From Algoriphagus sp. A40 (lineage in GTDB: Bacteria; Bacteroidota; Bacteroidia; Cytophagales; Cyclobacteriaceae), in NCBI RefSeq assembly GCF_002002735.1, contig NZ_MUNY01000048.1:1-64000 (forward strand): a stretch of DNA of 64,000 nucleotides. The letters run 5' to 3'. Under the pieces are notes generated by a model. The model did no database searches. It had not been told where the DNA came from and was given only the letters and a program-made list of their open reading frames with translations. The translations under genes and the position numbers were made by a program. Below are positions 45,047 to 54,550 of the stretch, in pieces; the first letter of the stretch is position 1; every line of letters begins with the position of its first letter.

Positions 45047-45697
45047 GTGAAAATTACGCAGCTTCTTCCTTTCATTCTGATTTTGGCTTTGGGAATTCTT
45101 CTGGTTCCTTCCCAAACTTTTGCACAAGATCAGCAAGACAAAAAAGTCATCCAACTCTCGGGGATTATCCTAAATGCGGACAGCACCGATGCGGTGCCTG
45201 GGGTGAATATTTATGTCCCGAAAAAAGGAAGAGGTACTTCCAGTGGTAGATTTGGGTACTTTTCGATGCCTGTGTTGGAAGGGGACAGTGTTGTATTCAG
45301 CTTTATTGGTTTGAAAAAACAGACTTTCAAAGTTCCGGACAAGGTTGAAAAAGACCGAATCAACCTAATACTGACCATGGAGGTGGACGAAATTGCGCTT
45401 GCGGAGATTGAGGTAATGCCCTATCCAACAGAGGAAGAATTTAAGCAGGCAATCATTGCCATGAACGTGGTGGACCCAATGGCAATCAGCCGAGCTAACA
45501 TGAGTCCTGAAATGTTGCTCCGATGGGCGGAATCTATGCCAGCTTCTGGAGGGGAAAATTTCAGGTATTTCCAACAGGGACAAATGCTCCAAAATCAGGA
45601 TCTCTACGGTCCAAGGCCACTTCGAATCCTCGATCCCTTTGCTTGGTCACAGTTTATCCGATCTATCAAGCGGGGTGATCTGAAGAGTAATAACTAA
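45047..45697 (+). CDS. Exported protein with carboxypeptidase-regulatory-like domain
   Basis: 216 residues starting with GTG. A signal peptide (KITQLLPFILILALGILLVPSQTFAQ) is followed by a CarboxypepD_reg-like beta sandwich (about 38-120: IQLSGIILNADSTDAVPGVNIYVPKKGRGT in outline), then an Arg- and Met-rich C-terminal region (EEFKQAIIAMN, DLYGPRPLRILDP). These domains are usual in Bacteroidota outer-membrane proteins, but no barrel or receptor is attached. It may be a periplasmic or surface-associated accessory; function unknown. Confidence 0.8.
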   Translation: MKITQLLPFILILALGILLVPSQTFAQDQQDKKVIQLSGIILNADSTDAVPGVNIYVPKKGRGTSSGRFGYFSMPVLEGDSVVFSFIGLKKQTFKVPDKVEKDRINLILTMEVDEIALAEIEVMPYPTEEEFKQAIIAMNVVDPMAISRANMSPEMLLRWAESMPASGGENFRYFQQGQMLQNQDLYGPRPLRILDPFAWSQFIRSIKRGDLKSNN

Positions 45698-45789
45698 AAG
45701 AGTGTCCTAGGTTTGGTATCTCTCCAGCCAATTGTGAGCTTTATTTCAGAGATTTTCCAAGCCGATTTCAAATAAATCCTTTACAAACA

Positions 45790-45821
45790 TTTGGTGAGAT
45801 TTATTTAAAAGGATATCTTTG
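45790..45821 (+). promoter_or_regulatory. Promoter of rpmE2
   Basis: TTTG at 45790-45793 and TATCTTTG at 45814-45821, separated by 20 bases, are a near-perfect Bacteroidota primary-sigma promoter. The L31 start codon lies 40 bases downstream. Clearest promoter in the window. Confidence 0.7.
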
Positions 45822-45860
45822 TGCCTCATTTCGAAAAGGCAATAGAAAACTAGCTATATC

Positions 45861-46106
45861 ATGAAAAAAGATATTCATCCTAAGTACAGAGACGTTGTGT
45901 TCTACGACACATCCAGCGAGTTTAAGTTTTTGACCAAGTCTACTATCGAGACAAGTGAAACTATCGAGTGGACTGACGGCAAAACTTACCCTGTATTCAA
46001 AATTGAAGTGAGCGCTGAGTCTCACCCATTCTACACCGGTAAGAAAATGCTTCTTGATACCGCTGGTCGAGTGGAAAAATTCAACAAAAGATACGCGAAG
46101 AAGTAA
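45861..46106 (+). CDS. rpmE2: 50S ribosomal protein L31, type B
   Basis: 81 residues, with the N-terminal [16 protein letters not shown] and the [24 protein letters not shown] ending of L31. The Cys residues that bind zinc in the type A paralogue are absent, so this is the zinc-free form. In many bacteria type B is used when zinc is scarce; in Bacteroidota it is often the only L31. Flanked by a strong promoter and a strong terminator. Confidence 0.97.
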   Translation: MKKDIHPKYRDVVFYDTSSEFKFLTKSTIETSETIEWTDGKTYPVFKIEVSAESHPFYTGKKMLLDTAGRVEKFNKRYAKK

Positions 46107-46125
46107 TTCTAAGCGGCGATCGCCG

Positions 46126-46163
46126 AAAAAGTCTCCCGGGGCATGGATTCCGGGAGACTTTTT
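46126..46163 (+). terminator. Terminator of rpmE2
   Basis: AAAAAGTCTCCCGG pairs with CCGGGAGACTTTTT (14 bp), loop of 10 bases, then further T. Just before it (46114-46123) is the 10-base palindrome GGCGATCGCC. Confidence 0.9.
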
Positions 46164-46175
46164 TATTTTTGCCCT

Positions 46176-47372
46176 ATGAATCAAATCTTATTGTTTGACG
46201 ACCCTGCCATCCGGGGCTCTTTACTTCCTTTTACTTTTACCCGGCCGGTCGCGGATATCCGAATAGGTATCCTGAAAATCTCCGAGAAGTGGCAAAAATA
46301 TACCGCTGCGCAGGTTTCTTTTCTGACACAAGAATATCTTCAAAAGAAATTCCCCAGATCTCCGGGACCGGCACTTGCCTTAAATGGAGCCTGGCTTCCT
46401 GAGGTGGATTCAATTGAAATCCTAAAAAAACTGGGGCCAAACCAAGCCCTGTTTTGGGGAAAGACCCTCTTGGCAACTTTTATCGGGGAGACCGAAAAGA
46501 ATCTAGCTTTTACAGCTGAAAGAGAGATTATTCAGCTGGACAAAGAGCCTGTTTTAGTTCAGAAACCCTGGAATATTTTCCAATTCAATGCTGCTGAAAT
46601 CAAGAAAGATTTTGCCCTGATCACGAAAGGTAGAGTTTCCCAACCAATAGGAGATCCTCATACCGTTGTCTATGCTCCGGAAAATGTTTTTATCGAAGAA
46701 GGTGCAAAAATCAGGGCTGCAGTGCTGAACGCTGAAAATGGTCCAATCTATATCGGTAAAAATGCAGAAGTCCAAGAAGGCGCTCTGATCCGAGGTTCCT
46801 TTGCGCTTTGCGAAGGATCTATCGTAAATATGGGTGCCAAACTGCGGGGAGATACCACCGTGGGGCCTTATTCGAAGATTGGAGGAGAAGTTTCCAATTC
46901 GGTGCTGTTTGGCTATTCCAACAAAAGCCACGAAGGATTTCTTGGCAATTCCGTACTTGGTGAATGGTGTAACATCGGAGCAGACACCAACACATCCAAC
47001 TTGAAAAACAACTATGCTCCGGTCAAACTTTGGGACTATACAAAAGGTGGATTCGCCAACACCGGCTTGCAATTTTGTGGACTGATGATGGGCGACCATT
47101 CCAAATCGGGCATCAATACCATGTTTAATACCGGAACAGTTGTAGGTGTGGGAGCGCTTATTTTTGGCGAGGGCTATCCCAGAAACTTCATTCCTTCCTT
47201 TGCATGGGGTGGTGCAGCAGGGTTTTCTACATTTGACATGTCCAAATTTGAGGAAACAGCAAAGGCCGTAATGGCCCGAAGAGGAGTGGAGTGGTCTCCT
47301 GAGGACAAAGAAATTTTAGAGCGGGTTTTTGAATTGTCCAAAACATACAGAATTTGGGATAAAACTTCCTGA
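46176..47372 (+). CDS. GlmU-family sugar nucleotidyltransferase/acetyltransferase-like protein
   Basis: 398 residues from the ATG at 46176; the frame open to 46143 lies inside the preceding terminator. The N-terminal part (NQILLFDDPAIRGSLLPFTFTRPVADIRIGI) is a divergent nucleotidyltransferase-like domain, the middle (VYAPENVFIEEGAKIRAAVLNAENGPIYIG) begins a left-handed beta-helix of hexapeptide repeats running to about residue 320. This two-domain layout is the Bacteroidota GlmU-family protein. It likely makes or modifies UDP-sugars, but the exact reaction is uncertain. Confidence 0.85.
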   Translation: MNQILLFDDPAIRGSLLPFTFTRPVADIRIGILKISEKWQKYTAAQVSFLTQEYLQKKFPRSPGPALALNGAWLPEVDSIEILKKLGPNQALFWGKTLLATFIGETEKNLAFTAEREIIQLDKEPVLVQKPWNIFQFNAAEIKKDFALITKGRVSQPIGDPHTVVYAPENVFIEEGAKIRAAVLNAENGPIYIGKNAEVQEGALIRGSFALCEGSIVNMGAKLRGDTTVGPYSKIGGEVSNSVLFGYSNKSHEGFLGNSVLGEWCNIGADTNTSNLKNNYAPVKLWDYTKGGFANTGLQFCGLMMGDHSKSGINTMFNTGTVVGVGALIFGEGYPRNFIPSFAWGGAAGFSTFDMSKFEETAKAVMARRGVEWSPEDKEILERVFELSKTYRIWDKTS

Positions 47373-47383
47373 TACATCTTACT

Positions 47384-48526
47384 ATGCAATTTGCTGAAAT
47401 CCCCGGCCTTCCGGAAACCAAAGAAAAGTTAATCAATGCCGTCAAGTTCAATCATCTGGCGCATGCACTGCTTTTCCATGGACCCGAGGGTTCGGCAAAT
47501 TTGACTTTGGCATTAGCACTTGCCACTTTTCTTTACTGCGAAAATCGGACAGAAATCGACTCTTGCGGGACCTGTGCTTCCTGTCAGCGGATGAAAAGGC
47601 TGGTGATGCCGGATTTAAATTTCGCATTTCCGGTCATTGCCAAGCAAAAAGAAGACGACAAGGGTGAGGATGAGGACGAGGAGAAAACCGATGTCCTGAC
47701 CAGTTGGAGGAAATTTGTGATCGCCCAGCCATATGGCAATGTTCATGATTTCATCTACTTCAATGGATTTGAGAAAAAGCAACTGAATATTTCCAAAGCG
47801 GCCGCAAGGAAAATGATTCAGGCTCTTTCCCTGATGTCATTTGAAGGAGGCTATAAAATCATGTTGATATGGGCTCCGGAATTTTTGAATCCATCAGCTG
47901 CCAATGCGCTGCTCAAAATCATCGAAGAGCCACCTGCTAAAACGCTGTTTATGTTGGTGACTTCGCAGGCTGATCAGTTGTTGACAACGATTCTTTCCAG
48001 AACCCAAAAAATACAAGTCCGAGCTTTTTCAGATCAGGAAATCAGAACTCACTTGGTCAATGCCGGGCTTTGCGATGTCAAGGCGGCAGAACAAATAGCC
48101 ATGCTTGCTGACGGCAATCTCCGTGAGGCTTACCGAATGATTGACCAGGTGGAGGATAAACAGGTGTCTCAGGTTCGTGACTGGTTTAGGCTCTGTGCCA
48201 CCAAAAATCTCAAGGAAATCTTTGAAGAGGCGGACCGATTTCACAAGAATGACAAAGAAGCTCAAAAATCACTTCTGCTTACCGGTCTTAATGTGACCCG
48301 CGAGATTTTATTGAAGAACTTTGACCTCGATCAATTGCTCCGTACTACAGAGGAAGACCGCAAATTCATCGAAAATATCAGTAAAAAGGTACTTAATGAG
48401 GACCATGCGGTGAAGCTTTATGAATCATTCAACCAGGCCCATTATCACTTGGAGCGAAATGGAAATGCCAAGATGATTTTCACCGACCTTTCCATGGATA
48501 TTTTGGTCATGATGTCCAAAAAATGA
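47384..48526 (+). CDS. holB: DNA polymerase III delta-prime subunit-like protein
   Basis: 380 residues. Clamp-loader AAA domain with a degenerate Walker A region (HALLFHGPEGSANLT), a zinc module with four Cys (CENRTEIDSCGTCASCQ), an acidic insert (KEDDKGEDEDEEKT) not usual in the family, and the SRTQKIQVRAF sensor region. Delta-prime loads the sliding clamp during replication. It begins the compact run of cytoplasmic genes to 52563; the next gene starts four bases after its stop. Confidence 0.87.
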   Translation: MQFAEIPGLPETKEKLINAVKFNHLAHALLFHGPEGSANLTLALALATFLYCENRTEIDSCGTCASCQRMKRLVMPDLNFAFPVIAKQKEDDKGEDEDEEKTDVLTSWRKFVIAQPYGNVHDFIYFNGFEKKQLNISKAAARKMIQALSLMSFEGGYKIMLIWAPEFLNPSAANALLKIIEEPPAKTLFMLVTSQADQLLTTILSRTQKIQVRAFSDQEIRTHLVNAGLCDVKAAEQIAMLADGNLREAYRMIDQVEDKQVSQVRDWFRLCATKNLKEIFEEADRFHKNDKEAQKSLLLTGLNVTREILLKNFDLDQLLRTTEEDRKFIENISKKVLNEDHAVKLYESFNQAHYHLERNGNAKMIFTDLSMDILVMMSKK

Positions 48527-48530
48527 GGCC

Positions 48531-48971
48531 ATGGAAAAAAAGATCATCGGTAGAAAAGAGAAAATCTCACTCCCCAAATTGGGACTCAAGCTGGTTTGGG
48601 CCAAAATAGACACAGGTGCCTTCACCAGTAGCCTGCATGCCGAGAATATCCGTGAGGAAATCAAAGACGGAAAAAAAATGCTCTGCTTCGAAGTCTTGAT
48701 GCCAGGGCACAGGAATTATACCGGAAAGGCTCTTAGCTTTGAAAAGTACCGGGAAAAAAAAGTAAAAAATTCCTTTGGCCAAACAGAAACACGATTTTTG
48801 ATTGTGACCAAAATCAGAATTGCTGGAGAATCCTTTTCGGCAGAATTTACGCTTTCGGATCGCTCCAGTATGAAAAATTCCATACTTCTGGGGAGAAAAA
48901 TCCTACAGGGCAAGTTCCTGGTTGATGTGAATGGGGCTAACCTTTCCAAAGCTTATCGCAAGAAAAAATGA
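48531..48971 (+). CDS. Retropepsin-like ATP-dependent zinc protease family protein (RimB-like)
   Basis: 146 residues with the aspartic-type [18 protein letters not shown] motif (Asp-Thr-Gly) and [15 protein letters not shown] near the end, as in the family that accompanies RimK in many genomes. In some bacteria the partner removes or trims glutamate added by RimK. It starts four bases after holB and its last four bases overlap rimK, so the two are translated together. The name ATP-dependent zinc protease is historical and not supported by any visible zinc site. Confidence 0.83.
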   Translation: MEKKIIGRKEKISLPKLGLKLVWAKIDTGAFTSSLHAENIREEIKDGKKMLCFEVLMPGHRNYTGKALSFEKYREKKVKNSFGQTETRFLIVTKIRIAGESFSAEFTLSDRSSMKNSILLGRKILQGKFLVDVNGANLSKAYRKKK

Positions 48972-49876
48972 AGATCGCTGTCCTTTCGAGGAACTCAAAT
49001 CTATACTCCACCCGTCGGCTCGTTGAGGAGATCAAAAAAGCCGGTCACGAAGTCCTCGTCGTCGATCACAGTCTTTGTGATCTGATTATAGAGCAAGATG
49101 GCCCATCGATCATTTACAGGGGCCAAAAACTGGAAGGGGTCGATGCGATCATTCCAAGGATTGGGGCCTCTGTGACTTTTTATGGAACTGCCGTAGTTCG
49201 TCAGTTTGAACTGATGGGTGCATTCTCAGCAGTCAATTCCCAGGCTATTGTCCGCAGTCGGGACAAACTCAGAAGCTTGCAGATTCTTTCCAAAAACGGA
49301 TTGGGAATGCCAAAAACGGCTTTTACCAATTATTCAAAAGGCGGAGAAAAGGCACTTATCGAACAGGTAGGCGGAGCACCGCTGATCATCAAATTACTTG
49401 AAGGAACCCAGGGTTTGGGAGTAGTTTTGGCAGAAACCAAAAAAGCAGCCCAATCTGTTGTGGAGGCTTTTCATGGACTGAAAGCAAGAATTATTGTGCA
49501 GGAGTTTATCAAAGAGGCAAAAGGAGCGGATATCCGTGCATTTGTGGTCAACGGAAAAGTGGTGGGGGCGATGAAGCGCCAAGGTGCGGAGGGAGAATTC
49601 CGATCCAACCTCCACAGGGGCGGAGTAGCGACTGTGATCAAATTATCCCGTGTGGAAAAGCAAGCCGCACTGAATGCTGCCAAAGCACTTGGCCTGGATG
49701 TGGCCGGTGTAGATATGCTTCAGTCCGCAAGAGGACCATTGATTTTGGAAGTGAACAGTTCTCCGGGACTTGAAGGAATCGAGCAGGCAACGGGGGTAAA
49801 CATTGCCGGAGAAATCATCAAATATGTCATAGCAGGAGTGAAAAAGAAATCCTCCATTCGCGATAAGCATCAATGA
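48968..49876 (+). CDS. rimK: Ribosomal protein S6--L-glutamate ligase family (RimK)
   Basis: 302 residues with an ATP-grasp fold: [18 protein letters not shown] contains the ATP-binding Lys, [19 protein letters not shown] the lid, and [13 protein letters not shown] the metal-binding site. RimK adds glutamate to the C-terminus of ribosomal protein S6 using ATP. Length and motifs agree with RimK, but related ligases modify other substrates. It overlaps its protease-like partner and hemC by four bases each. Confidence 0.9.
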   Translation: MKIAVLSRNSNLYSTRRLVEEIKKAGHEVLVVDHSLCDLIIEQDGPSIIYRGQKLEGVDAIIPRIGASVTFYGTAVVRQFELMGAFSAVNSQAIVRSRDKLRSLQILSKNGLGMPKTAFTNYSKGGEKALIEQVGGAPLIIKLLEGTQGLGVVLAETKKAAQSVVEAFHGLKARIIVQEFIKEAKGADIRAFVVNGKVVGAMKRQGAEGEFRSNLHRGGVATVIKLSRVEKQAALNAAKALGLDVAGVDMLQSARGPLILEVNSSPGLEGIEQATGVNIAGEIIKYVIAGVKKKSSIRDKHQ

Positions 49877-50814
49877 TCAGAAAAGTAAAAATTGGAACCA
49901 GAGGCAGTAAACTGGCACTTTGGCAGGCTTATCATGTGGAAAGCTTGCTAAAAGAAAAGGGCGTCGAGTCCGAGATTGTCATCATAGACACCAAAGGAGA
50001 TCAGGTGCTGGATGTTTCCATCGCCAAAATAGGAAGCAAAGGAGTGTTTACTCAGGAGCTAGAGGATCAATTGCTCGATGGCCGGATTGACATTGCCGTT
50101 CATTCAGCCAAGGACATGCAGTCCTCGCTTGGGGATGAATTTGAACTGATCGCTTTTACTGAGCGGGAAAAAGAAAACGATATCCTGCTTTCAGGAAAAA
50201 CTGGAATTGATATCCGTGATTCTTCCAAGCCGTTGGTTTTGGGGACATCTTCCACCCGAAGAGTGGCGACACTGAAACATTTTTATCCCCATGTGAAAAC
50301 AGTCGATGTCCGTGGTAATCTTCAAACACGGATCCGAAAAATGGAGGAAGGGCTTTGCGATGCGCTTTTGTTGGCCTATGCTGGTGTACATCGGATGGGG
50401 TATGACTCGATGATCAACGCTGAATTGGATTTGACAGAGTTTACTCCGGCAGTGGGTCAGGGATCAGTAGCCATCGAGGCTTCTAAATCACTTGACCCAA
50501 CTTTGCGTCAGCAAATCAAAAGCGCATGTAACCACCCCGAGACAGAATTCAGGCTCAAAGCGGAAAGATCCTATCTCCGGGTTTTGGAGGGCGGTTGTAG
50601 CATTCCTGTTTTTGCCTTGGCAACTTTGGAAAAAAACACCTTAATCCTTAGAGGTGGAATCATCAGCTTGGATGGTAAAAACCGCATTTCTCTGGAAGTT
50701 TCCGGAGAAAAAACCGAAGCTGAGGCTTTGGGGAAAAAATTGGCGGAGATGGTTTTTGCCGCAGGCGGAAAACAAATACTAGATGAAATCAAAAAAACAC
50801 AATCAAACAAATGA
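49873..50814 (+). CDS. hemC: Hydroxymethylbilane synthase (porphobilinogen deaminase)
   Basis: Makes hydroxymethylbilane from four porphobilinogens, the step before uroporphyrinogen III. 313 residues beginning [21 protein letters not shown]; catalytic Asp in HSAKDMQSS, and the dipyrromethane cofactor Cys in [11 protein letters not shown]. hemD and hemB are absent here; hemE lies at 15318. Its ATG overlaps the rimK stop by four bases, and its own stop overlaps the next gene by four. Confidence 0.96.
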   Translation: MIRKVKIGTRGSKLALWQAYHVESLLKEKGVESEIVIIDTKGDQVLDVSIAKIGSKGVFTQELEDQLLDGRIDIAVHSAKDMQSSLGDEFELIAFTEREKENDILLSGKTGIDIRDSSKPLVLGTSSTRRVATLKHFYPHVKTVDVRGNLQTRIRKMEEGLCDALLLAYAGVHRMGYDSMINAELDLTEFTPAVGQGSVAIEASKSLDPTLRQQIKSACNHPETEFRLKAERSYLRVLEGGCSIPVFALATLEKNTLILRGGIISLDGKNRISLEVSGEKTEAEALGKKLAEMVFAAGGKQILDEIKKTQSNK

Positions 50815-51656
50815 TCAAACTTTTAAAGATCCTAAGCCTCAATTTATTGCTGGTCAGTTCGCTGGCTTGTGGACAGAATAAGGACTATTTAATCACGATT
50901 TCCACTAGGCATGGAGAGATCAAAGCAGTTCTATTTGATGATACCCCTGAGCATAAGAATAATTTCATCGCACTGGCAGAGGCCGGTAGGTTTGATTCCA
51001 CCCAATTTCACCGGGTGATCAAGGATTTTATGGTGCAGGGCGGGGATGTTTTTGGAAAGGAAGGACTTCCCGCCGAGGAATGGCCTACAGTCCCTGCTGA
51101 AATTTTACCGAATCACTATCACCGTAAAGGCATGATTGCCGCAGCGAGACAAGGAAACAACATCAACCCGAGCCGTGCAAGTAATGGTTCGCAGTTTTAC
51201 ATTGTTCAGGGCCGGACCTATGAAGAACTGGAGCTGACCACGGATTTTCTTGCACTGCAGAAAGCAGTGTTGCAGTATGTCCAATTGGAAAGTCAGAAAC
51301 CACTAAAAGAGGAGTACAACCGCCTTTATGCGGCACAGGAATTTGACAGTCTGACTAATCTGATTCTTTCCAAGCGGGATGAAATCGCAAAATCTCTAAA
51401 TATTACCCTCACCAAAGATTATACTCCTGATCAGATTCAAGCTTATGCCACAATTGGTGGAACGCCTCATTTGGATCAGGAATACACGGTGTTTGGTGAA
51501 GTGATTTCAGGAATGGATGTAGTCGAAAAAATCGCTGCTGAGCCAACTTCCCGAGAAGTGCCCAACAATCCTGTGTTTATGCAGGTAAAGGTGGAAAAAG
51601 TGTCTAAAAAGAAAATCACCGAAGAATATGGCTATGTCTACCCAGAAATCAAGTAA
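50811..51656 (+). CDS. Peptidyl-prolyl cis-trans isomerase (cyclophilin), lipoprotein
   Basis: 281 residues with a lipobox at Cys20 (LLVSSLAC) and a cyclophilin domain (about 29-270: TQFHRVIKDFMVQGGDVFGK, GSQFYIVQG, YTVFGEVISGMDVV). A helical insert of about 75 residues (TTDFLALQKAVLQYVQ ... KDYTPDQ) is an expansion in the middle. It helps fold periplasmic or outer-membrane proteins. The start overlaps hemC by four bases. Confidence 0.9.
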   Translation: MIKLLKILSLNLLLVSSLACGQNKDYLITISTRHGEIKAVLFDDTPEHKNNFIALAEAGRFDSTQFHRVIKDFMVQGGDVFGKEGLPAEEWPTVPAEILPNHYHRKGMIAAARQGNNINPSRASNGSQFYIVQGRTYEELELTTDFLALQKAVLQYVQLESQKPLKEEYNRLYAAQEFDSLTNLILSKRDEIAKSLNITLTKDYTPDQIQAYATIGGTPHLDQEYTVFGEVISGMDVVEKIAAEPTSREVPNNPVFMQVKVEKVSKKKITEEYGYVYPEIK

Positions 51657-52563
51657 ACCCAAAATCCTGATCACCGGAGCCAATGGCTTGTTGGGACAAA
51701 AACTGGTGGAGCAACTGGTCGAACAAGGCAAGTTTGAAGTGATCGCTACCGGGAAAGGGCCCTGTAGACTGACAGGGGGAGGTTTTATTTACCAAAGTCT
51801 GGACATCACAAATCCGAATGAAGTAAGTGAGGTAATCACTAGACTTGCTCCGGAGACGATTATTCACAGTGCAGCAATGACTAACGTGGATCAGTGCGAA
51901 CTGAATCGGGAAGCTTGTGTGGAGGTGAATGTGAAGGCGACTGAATATTTGGTAAAAGCTGCTGAAAAGATCCAATCCCACTTCATTTTTGTCTCTACGG
52001 ATTTTATTTTTTCTGGAGAAAATGGACCTTACGATGAGGAGGCTGAACCTTCACCGGTCAATTTCTATGGAGAAACAAAGCTCATAGGAGAAAGTCTGGT
52101 AATGAATTCAAAAACCTCCTGGGCAATTGCACGGACAGTTTTGGTTTATGGCATAGCCAATGACCTGAGCCGAACCAATATCATTTTGTGGGTAAAAAAC
52201 TCCCTGGAGGCAGGTAAGGAAATCCAGGTTGTGGATGACCAAGTCCGAACCCCGACTTTGGCGGAAGATTTGGCCTTGGGCTGTATTTTGATTGCGGAGC
52301 AACATGCCCAAGGCATATTTAATATCTCGGGATCGGATGTTTTGACTCCCCACGATATGGCAATAATGACTGCGGATTATTTCGGGCTAAATAAAGACTT
52401 AATCAAAAAAACAGATTCTACCCGGTTTACCCAACCTGCCAAACGACCGATGAAAACTGGCTTTATTATCGATAAAGCAAGAAAACAGCTGGGATTCGAA
52501 CCCGAAACTTTCCGATCTGGAATAGGTATTTTGGCAAAACAAATTATCTTAGCCCGCTCTTAA
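51628..52563 (+). CDS. RmlD-like NAD(P)-dependent sugar nucleotide reductase
   Basis: 311 residues with Rossmann motif ITGANGLLGQKLVEQL, HSAAMTNVDQCELNREA and the Tyr-Lys of NFYGETKLIGE, all typical of dTDP-4-dehydrorhamnose reductase. The usual partner genes rmlA, rmlB and rmlC are absent, so the substrate may be different. Start: ATG at 51628 or the second ATG at 51634; both lie within the end of the isomerase gene, an overlap of 29 or 23 bases. Confidence 0.87.
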   Translation: MAMSTQKSSKPKILITGANGLLGQKLVEQLVEQGKFEVIATGKGPCRLTGGGFIYQSLDITNPNEVSEVITRLAPETIIHSAAMTNVDQCELNREACVEVNVKATEYLVKAAEKIQSHFIFVSTDFIFSGENGPYDEEAEPSPVNFYGETKLIGESLVMNSKTSWAIARTVLVYGIANDLSRTNIILWVKNSLEAGKEIQVVDDQVRTPTLAEDLALGCILIAEQHAQGIFNISGSDVLTPHDMAIMTADYFGLNKDLIKKTDSTRFTQPAKRPMKTGFIIDKARKQLGFEPETFRSGIGILAKQIILARS

Positions 52564-52602
52564 AAAACAGTCTACACCCCGAATTTTACTTTATCATAAT
52601 TT

Positions 52603-53991
52603 ATGGCAGTTAGTTCTAACGGCGAAGAAAGGGGCCAATTTGGCTCAAGCCTTGGTTTTGTCATGGCTGCAGCCGGATCGGCGGTTGGTCTTGGAAATAT
52701 CTGGCGGTTTCCATATCTGACCGGTGAAAATGGGGGTGGTGCCTTCGTTTTTGTTTATATCCTTTGTGTGTTGTTGATCGGTTTACCCTTGCTTTTCAAC
52801 GAGATTGCTTTGGGAAGAAAGTCAGGGAAAAATCCAATAGGAGCTATTCGGGACACTGGAGGCAATAAATTTTGGCAGCTTTCCGGGGTACTTTGCGTAC
52901 TGGTTTGTTTTTTTGTGTTTAGTTACTATTCAGTAATCGCAGGCTGGACTGTAGCATACATTTTTACTGAAATCATCAATATTCCGGTAGATTTTAAGGT
53001 CTTCGTAGCGACACCGATGTATGTCATCCCCTTGACTTTTGTTTTTATTCTGGCCACTATCCTGATTGTTTTGGGGGGTGTTTCAGGAGGAATTGAGAAA
53101 GCTGCAAAATTTTTGATGCCACTTTTATTTATCATTATCATATTTATTGCAGGTAGAGCGGTTACACTGGAAGGTGCCCAGGCAGGAATTGAATACTACC
53201 TTTCCCCCGATTTTTCCAAGATTAACTCCAAGGTAGTTCTGATGGCCCTTGGACAGGCATTTTTCTCCATGTCAGTAGGTTGGGGGTTGATGATTACTTT
53301 CGGTTCCTATTTGCAAAAAGATGCCAATATCATTCAGGCTTCCAGTTGGATTGCGGGAATGGATACAGCAGTGGCTTTGTTGGGAGGGTTAATGGTCTTC
53401 CCGGCGTTGTTTGCTTTGCTTCCTGGAAAAGATCCTGCATCGGGGCCTGCCTTGGTATTTGATGTCCTTCCAATGGTTTTTGACGCCATGCCGGGCGGGA
53501 ATTTCATCGGTGGTCTGTTCTTTATCCTGTTGATGGTGGCGGCTTTGACTTCTACGATTTCTATGTTGGAGGTTCCTGTGGCCTATTTGATTGACGACAG
53601 AAAGTGGAACAGAAAAAGAGCAACTTGGACCGTAGGAATTGCTGCAATGATCCTTTCAGTTCCCTCAGCACTTTCTTCTATTGAAGGAAATATCTTCAAT
53701 ACCATGAGTTTTAATTTCTTAGGACATGAATTGTTGTCCTTCTTTGGAATCATGGACTTCATTTTTGGAACATTCGCAGTAATCGTGATTTGTTTGATGC
53801 TGGCGCTATACACCGGTTGGGCACAAAAAATCTCTGTATTCGCAGATGAATTGGCTCTTGGTGCTCCCGGATTTAAAGGGGCATTTCGTGCAGGTTGGAT
53901 TTTCTTCATCAAATGGGTTTGCCCCATTGTAATTGGATTGGTAGTGCTCGATTTGATGGGAGTATTTGGTACTCCTCAAGAAGGAGGATAA
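52603..53991 (+). CDS. Sodium-dependent neurotransmitter-symporter family transporter
   Basis: 462 residues with about 11-12 transmembrane helices. The signature GFVMAAAGSAVGLGNIWRFPYLTGENGGGAFV (in outline) spans helix 1, and GEVISG-like gating residues are in place. NSS proteins import amino acids or related amines with sodium. The substrate here is unknown. The extra C-terminal stretch ends in a short tail (GVFGTPQEGG). Followed by a strong terminator. Confidence 0.93.
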   Translation: MAVSSNGEERGQFGSSLGFVMAAAGSAVGLGNIWRFPYLTGENGGGAFVFVYILCVLLIGLPLLFNEIALGRKSGKNPIGAIRDTGGNKFWQLSGVLCVLVCFFVFSYYSVIAGWTVAYIFTEIINIPVDFKVFVATPMYVIPLTFVFILATILIVLGGVSGGIEKAAKFLMPLLFIIIIFIAGRAVTLEGAQAGIEYYLSPDFSKINSKVVLMALGQAFFSMSVGWGLMITFGSYLQKDANIIQASSWIAGMDTAVALLGGLMVFPALFALLPGKDPASGPALVFDVLPMVFDAMPGGNFIGGLFFILLMVAALTSTISMLEVPVAYLIDDRKWNRKRATWTVGIAAMILSVPSALSSIEGNIFNTMSFNFLGHELLSFFGIMDFIFGTFAVIVICLMLALYTGWAQKISVFADELALGAPGFKGAFRAGWIFFIKWVCPIVIGLVVLDLMGVFGTPQEGG

Positions 53992-54011
53992 AGGCAAAAC
54001 TATAATTTGAT

Positions 54012-54035
54012 AAAGGGAGCTTGCAGGCTCCCTTT
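54012..54035 (+). terminator. Terminator of the NSS transporter gene
   Basis: AAAGGGAGC and GCTCCCTTT form a perfect 9-bp stem with a 6-base loop, followed by TTATTTT. Confidence 0.85.
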
Positions 54036-54072
54036 TTATTTTCAACCAAATCAAGAGGTTTAGTTTTTATTG

Positions 54073-54112
54073 TGAAATGCTTTTCATATACTTGAAAAAG
54101 CATTTCATTTTT
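54073..54112 (+). promoter_or_regulatory. Perfect hairpin in the leader of the CheY-like gene
   Basis: GAAATGCTTTT (54074-54084) and AAAAGCATTTC (54096-54106) form an 11-bp stem with an 11-base loop, followed by ATTTTTT and then the ATG at 54114. It resembles an intrinsic terminator or translational block placed directly before the start codon, so it may act as an attenuator. TATACTTG in the loop region is also a one-mismatch -7 box. Confidence 0.5.
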
Positions 54113-54113
54113 T

Positions 54114-54485
54114 ATGAAAGTTCTCCTTGTTGATGATGATTCTGTTCACCTTCTGATTCTCAGAAAAATCTTTGAGAAGTCAAATCATGAGGTTGTGATA
54201 GCCCACAACGGAAAGGAAGCGCTCCAATACCTGGAATTTGACTCGTCATTTCAAGTGATTCTTACAGATATAATGATGCCGATCATGGATGGTGTGGAAT
54301 TTTTGGATCACCTAAAGGAAAGTCCCCGTACCTGCAAAATCCCTACTATTGGGTTTACGGCCGGGGATGTGGAATATTATCGAGCCCACACTAAAAACAC
54401 ATTCGACAGCCTGGTCGCTAAACCAATGGACTTTTATGATTTATACAATCTGGCCCAATCTGCAGTCAGTAGCCATTTAAATTGA
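54114..54485 (+). CDS. Single-domain response regulator (CheY-like)
   Basis: 123 residues, a receiver domain only: acidic triad DDD at 7-9, phosphoacceptor Asp in ILTDIMMPIMDG, and Lys in LVAKPMD. No output domain, so it passes the signal by protein contact. No kinase is adjacent. Gene follows a striking leader hairpin. Confidence 0.9.
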   Translation: MKVLLVDDDSVHLLILRKIFEKSNHEVVIAHNGKEALQYLEFDSSFQVILTDIMMPIMDGVEFLDHLKESPRTCKIPTIGFTAGDVEYYRAHTKNTFDSLVAKPMDFYDLYNLAQSAVSSHLN

Positions 54486-54550
54486 AATTATTGGCAAGGG
54501 AATTGCAAAAAGTTCGTTTAGAAATAAACTAAACCAAAATTCCCTGAGCC

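Noticed and set aside
46114..46123. GGCGATCGCC palindrome as a special site
   Set aside because: An isolated HIP1-like word next to the rpmE2 terminator; with one other GCGATCGC near 43828 there are too few copies to claim a function.
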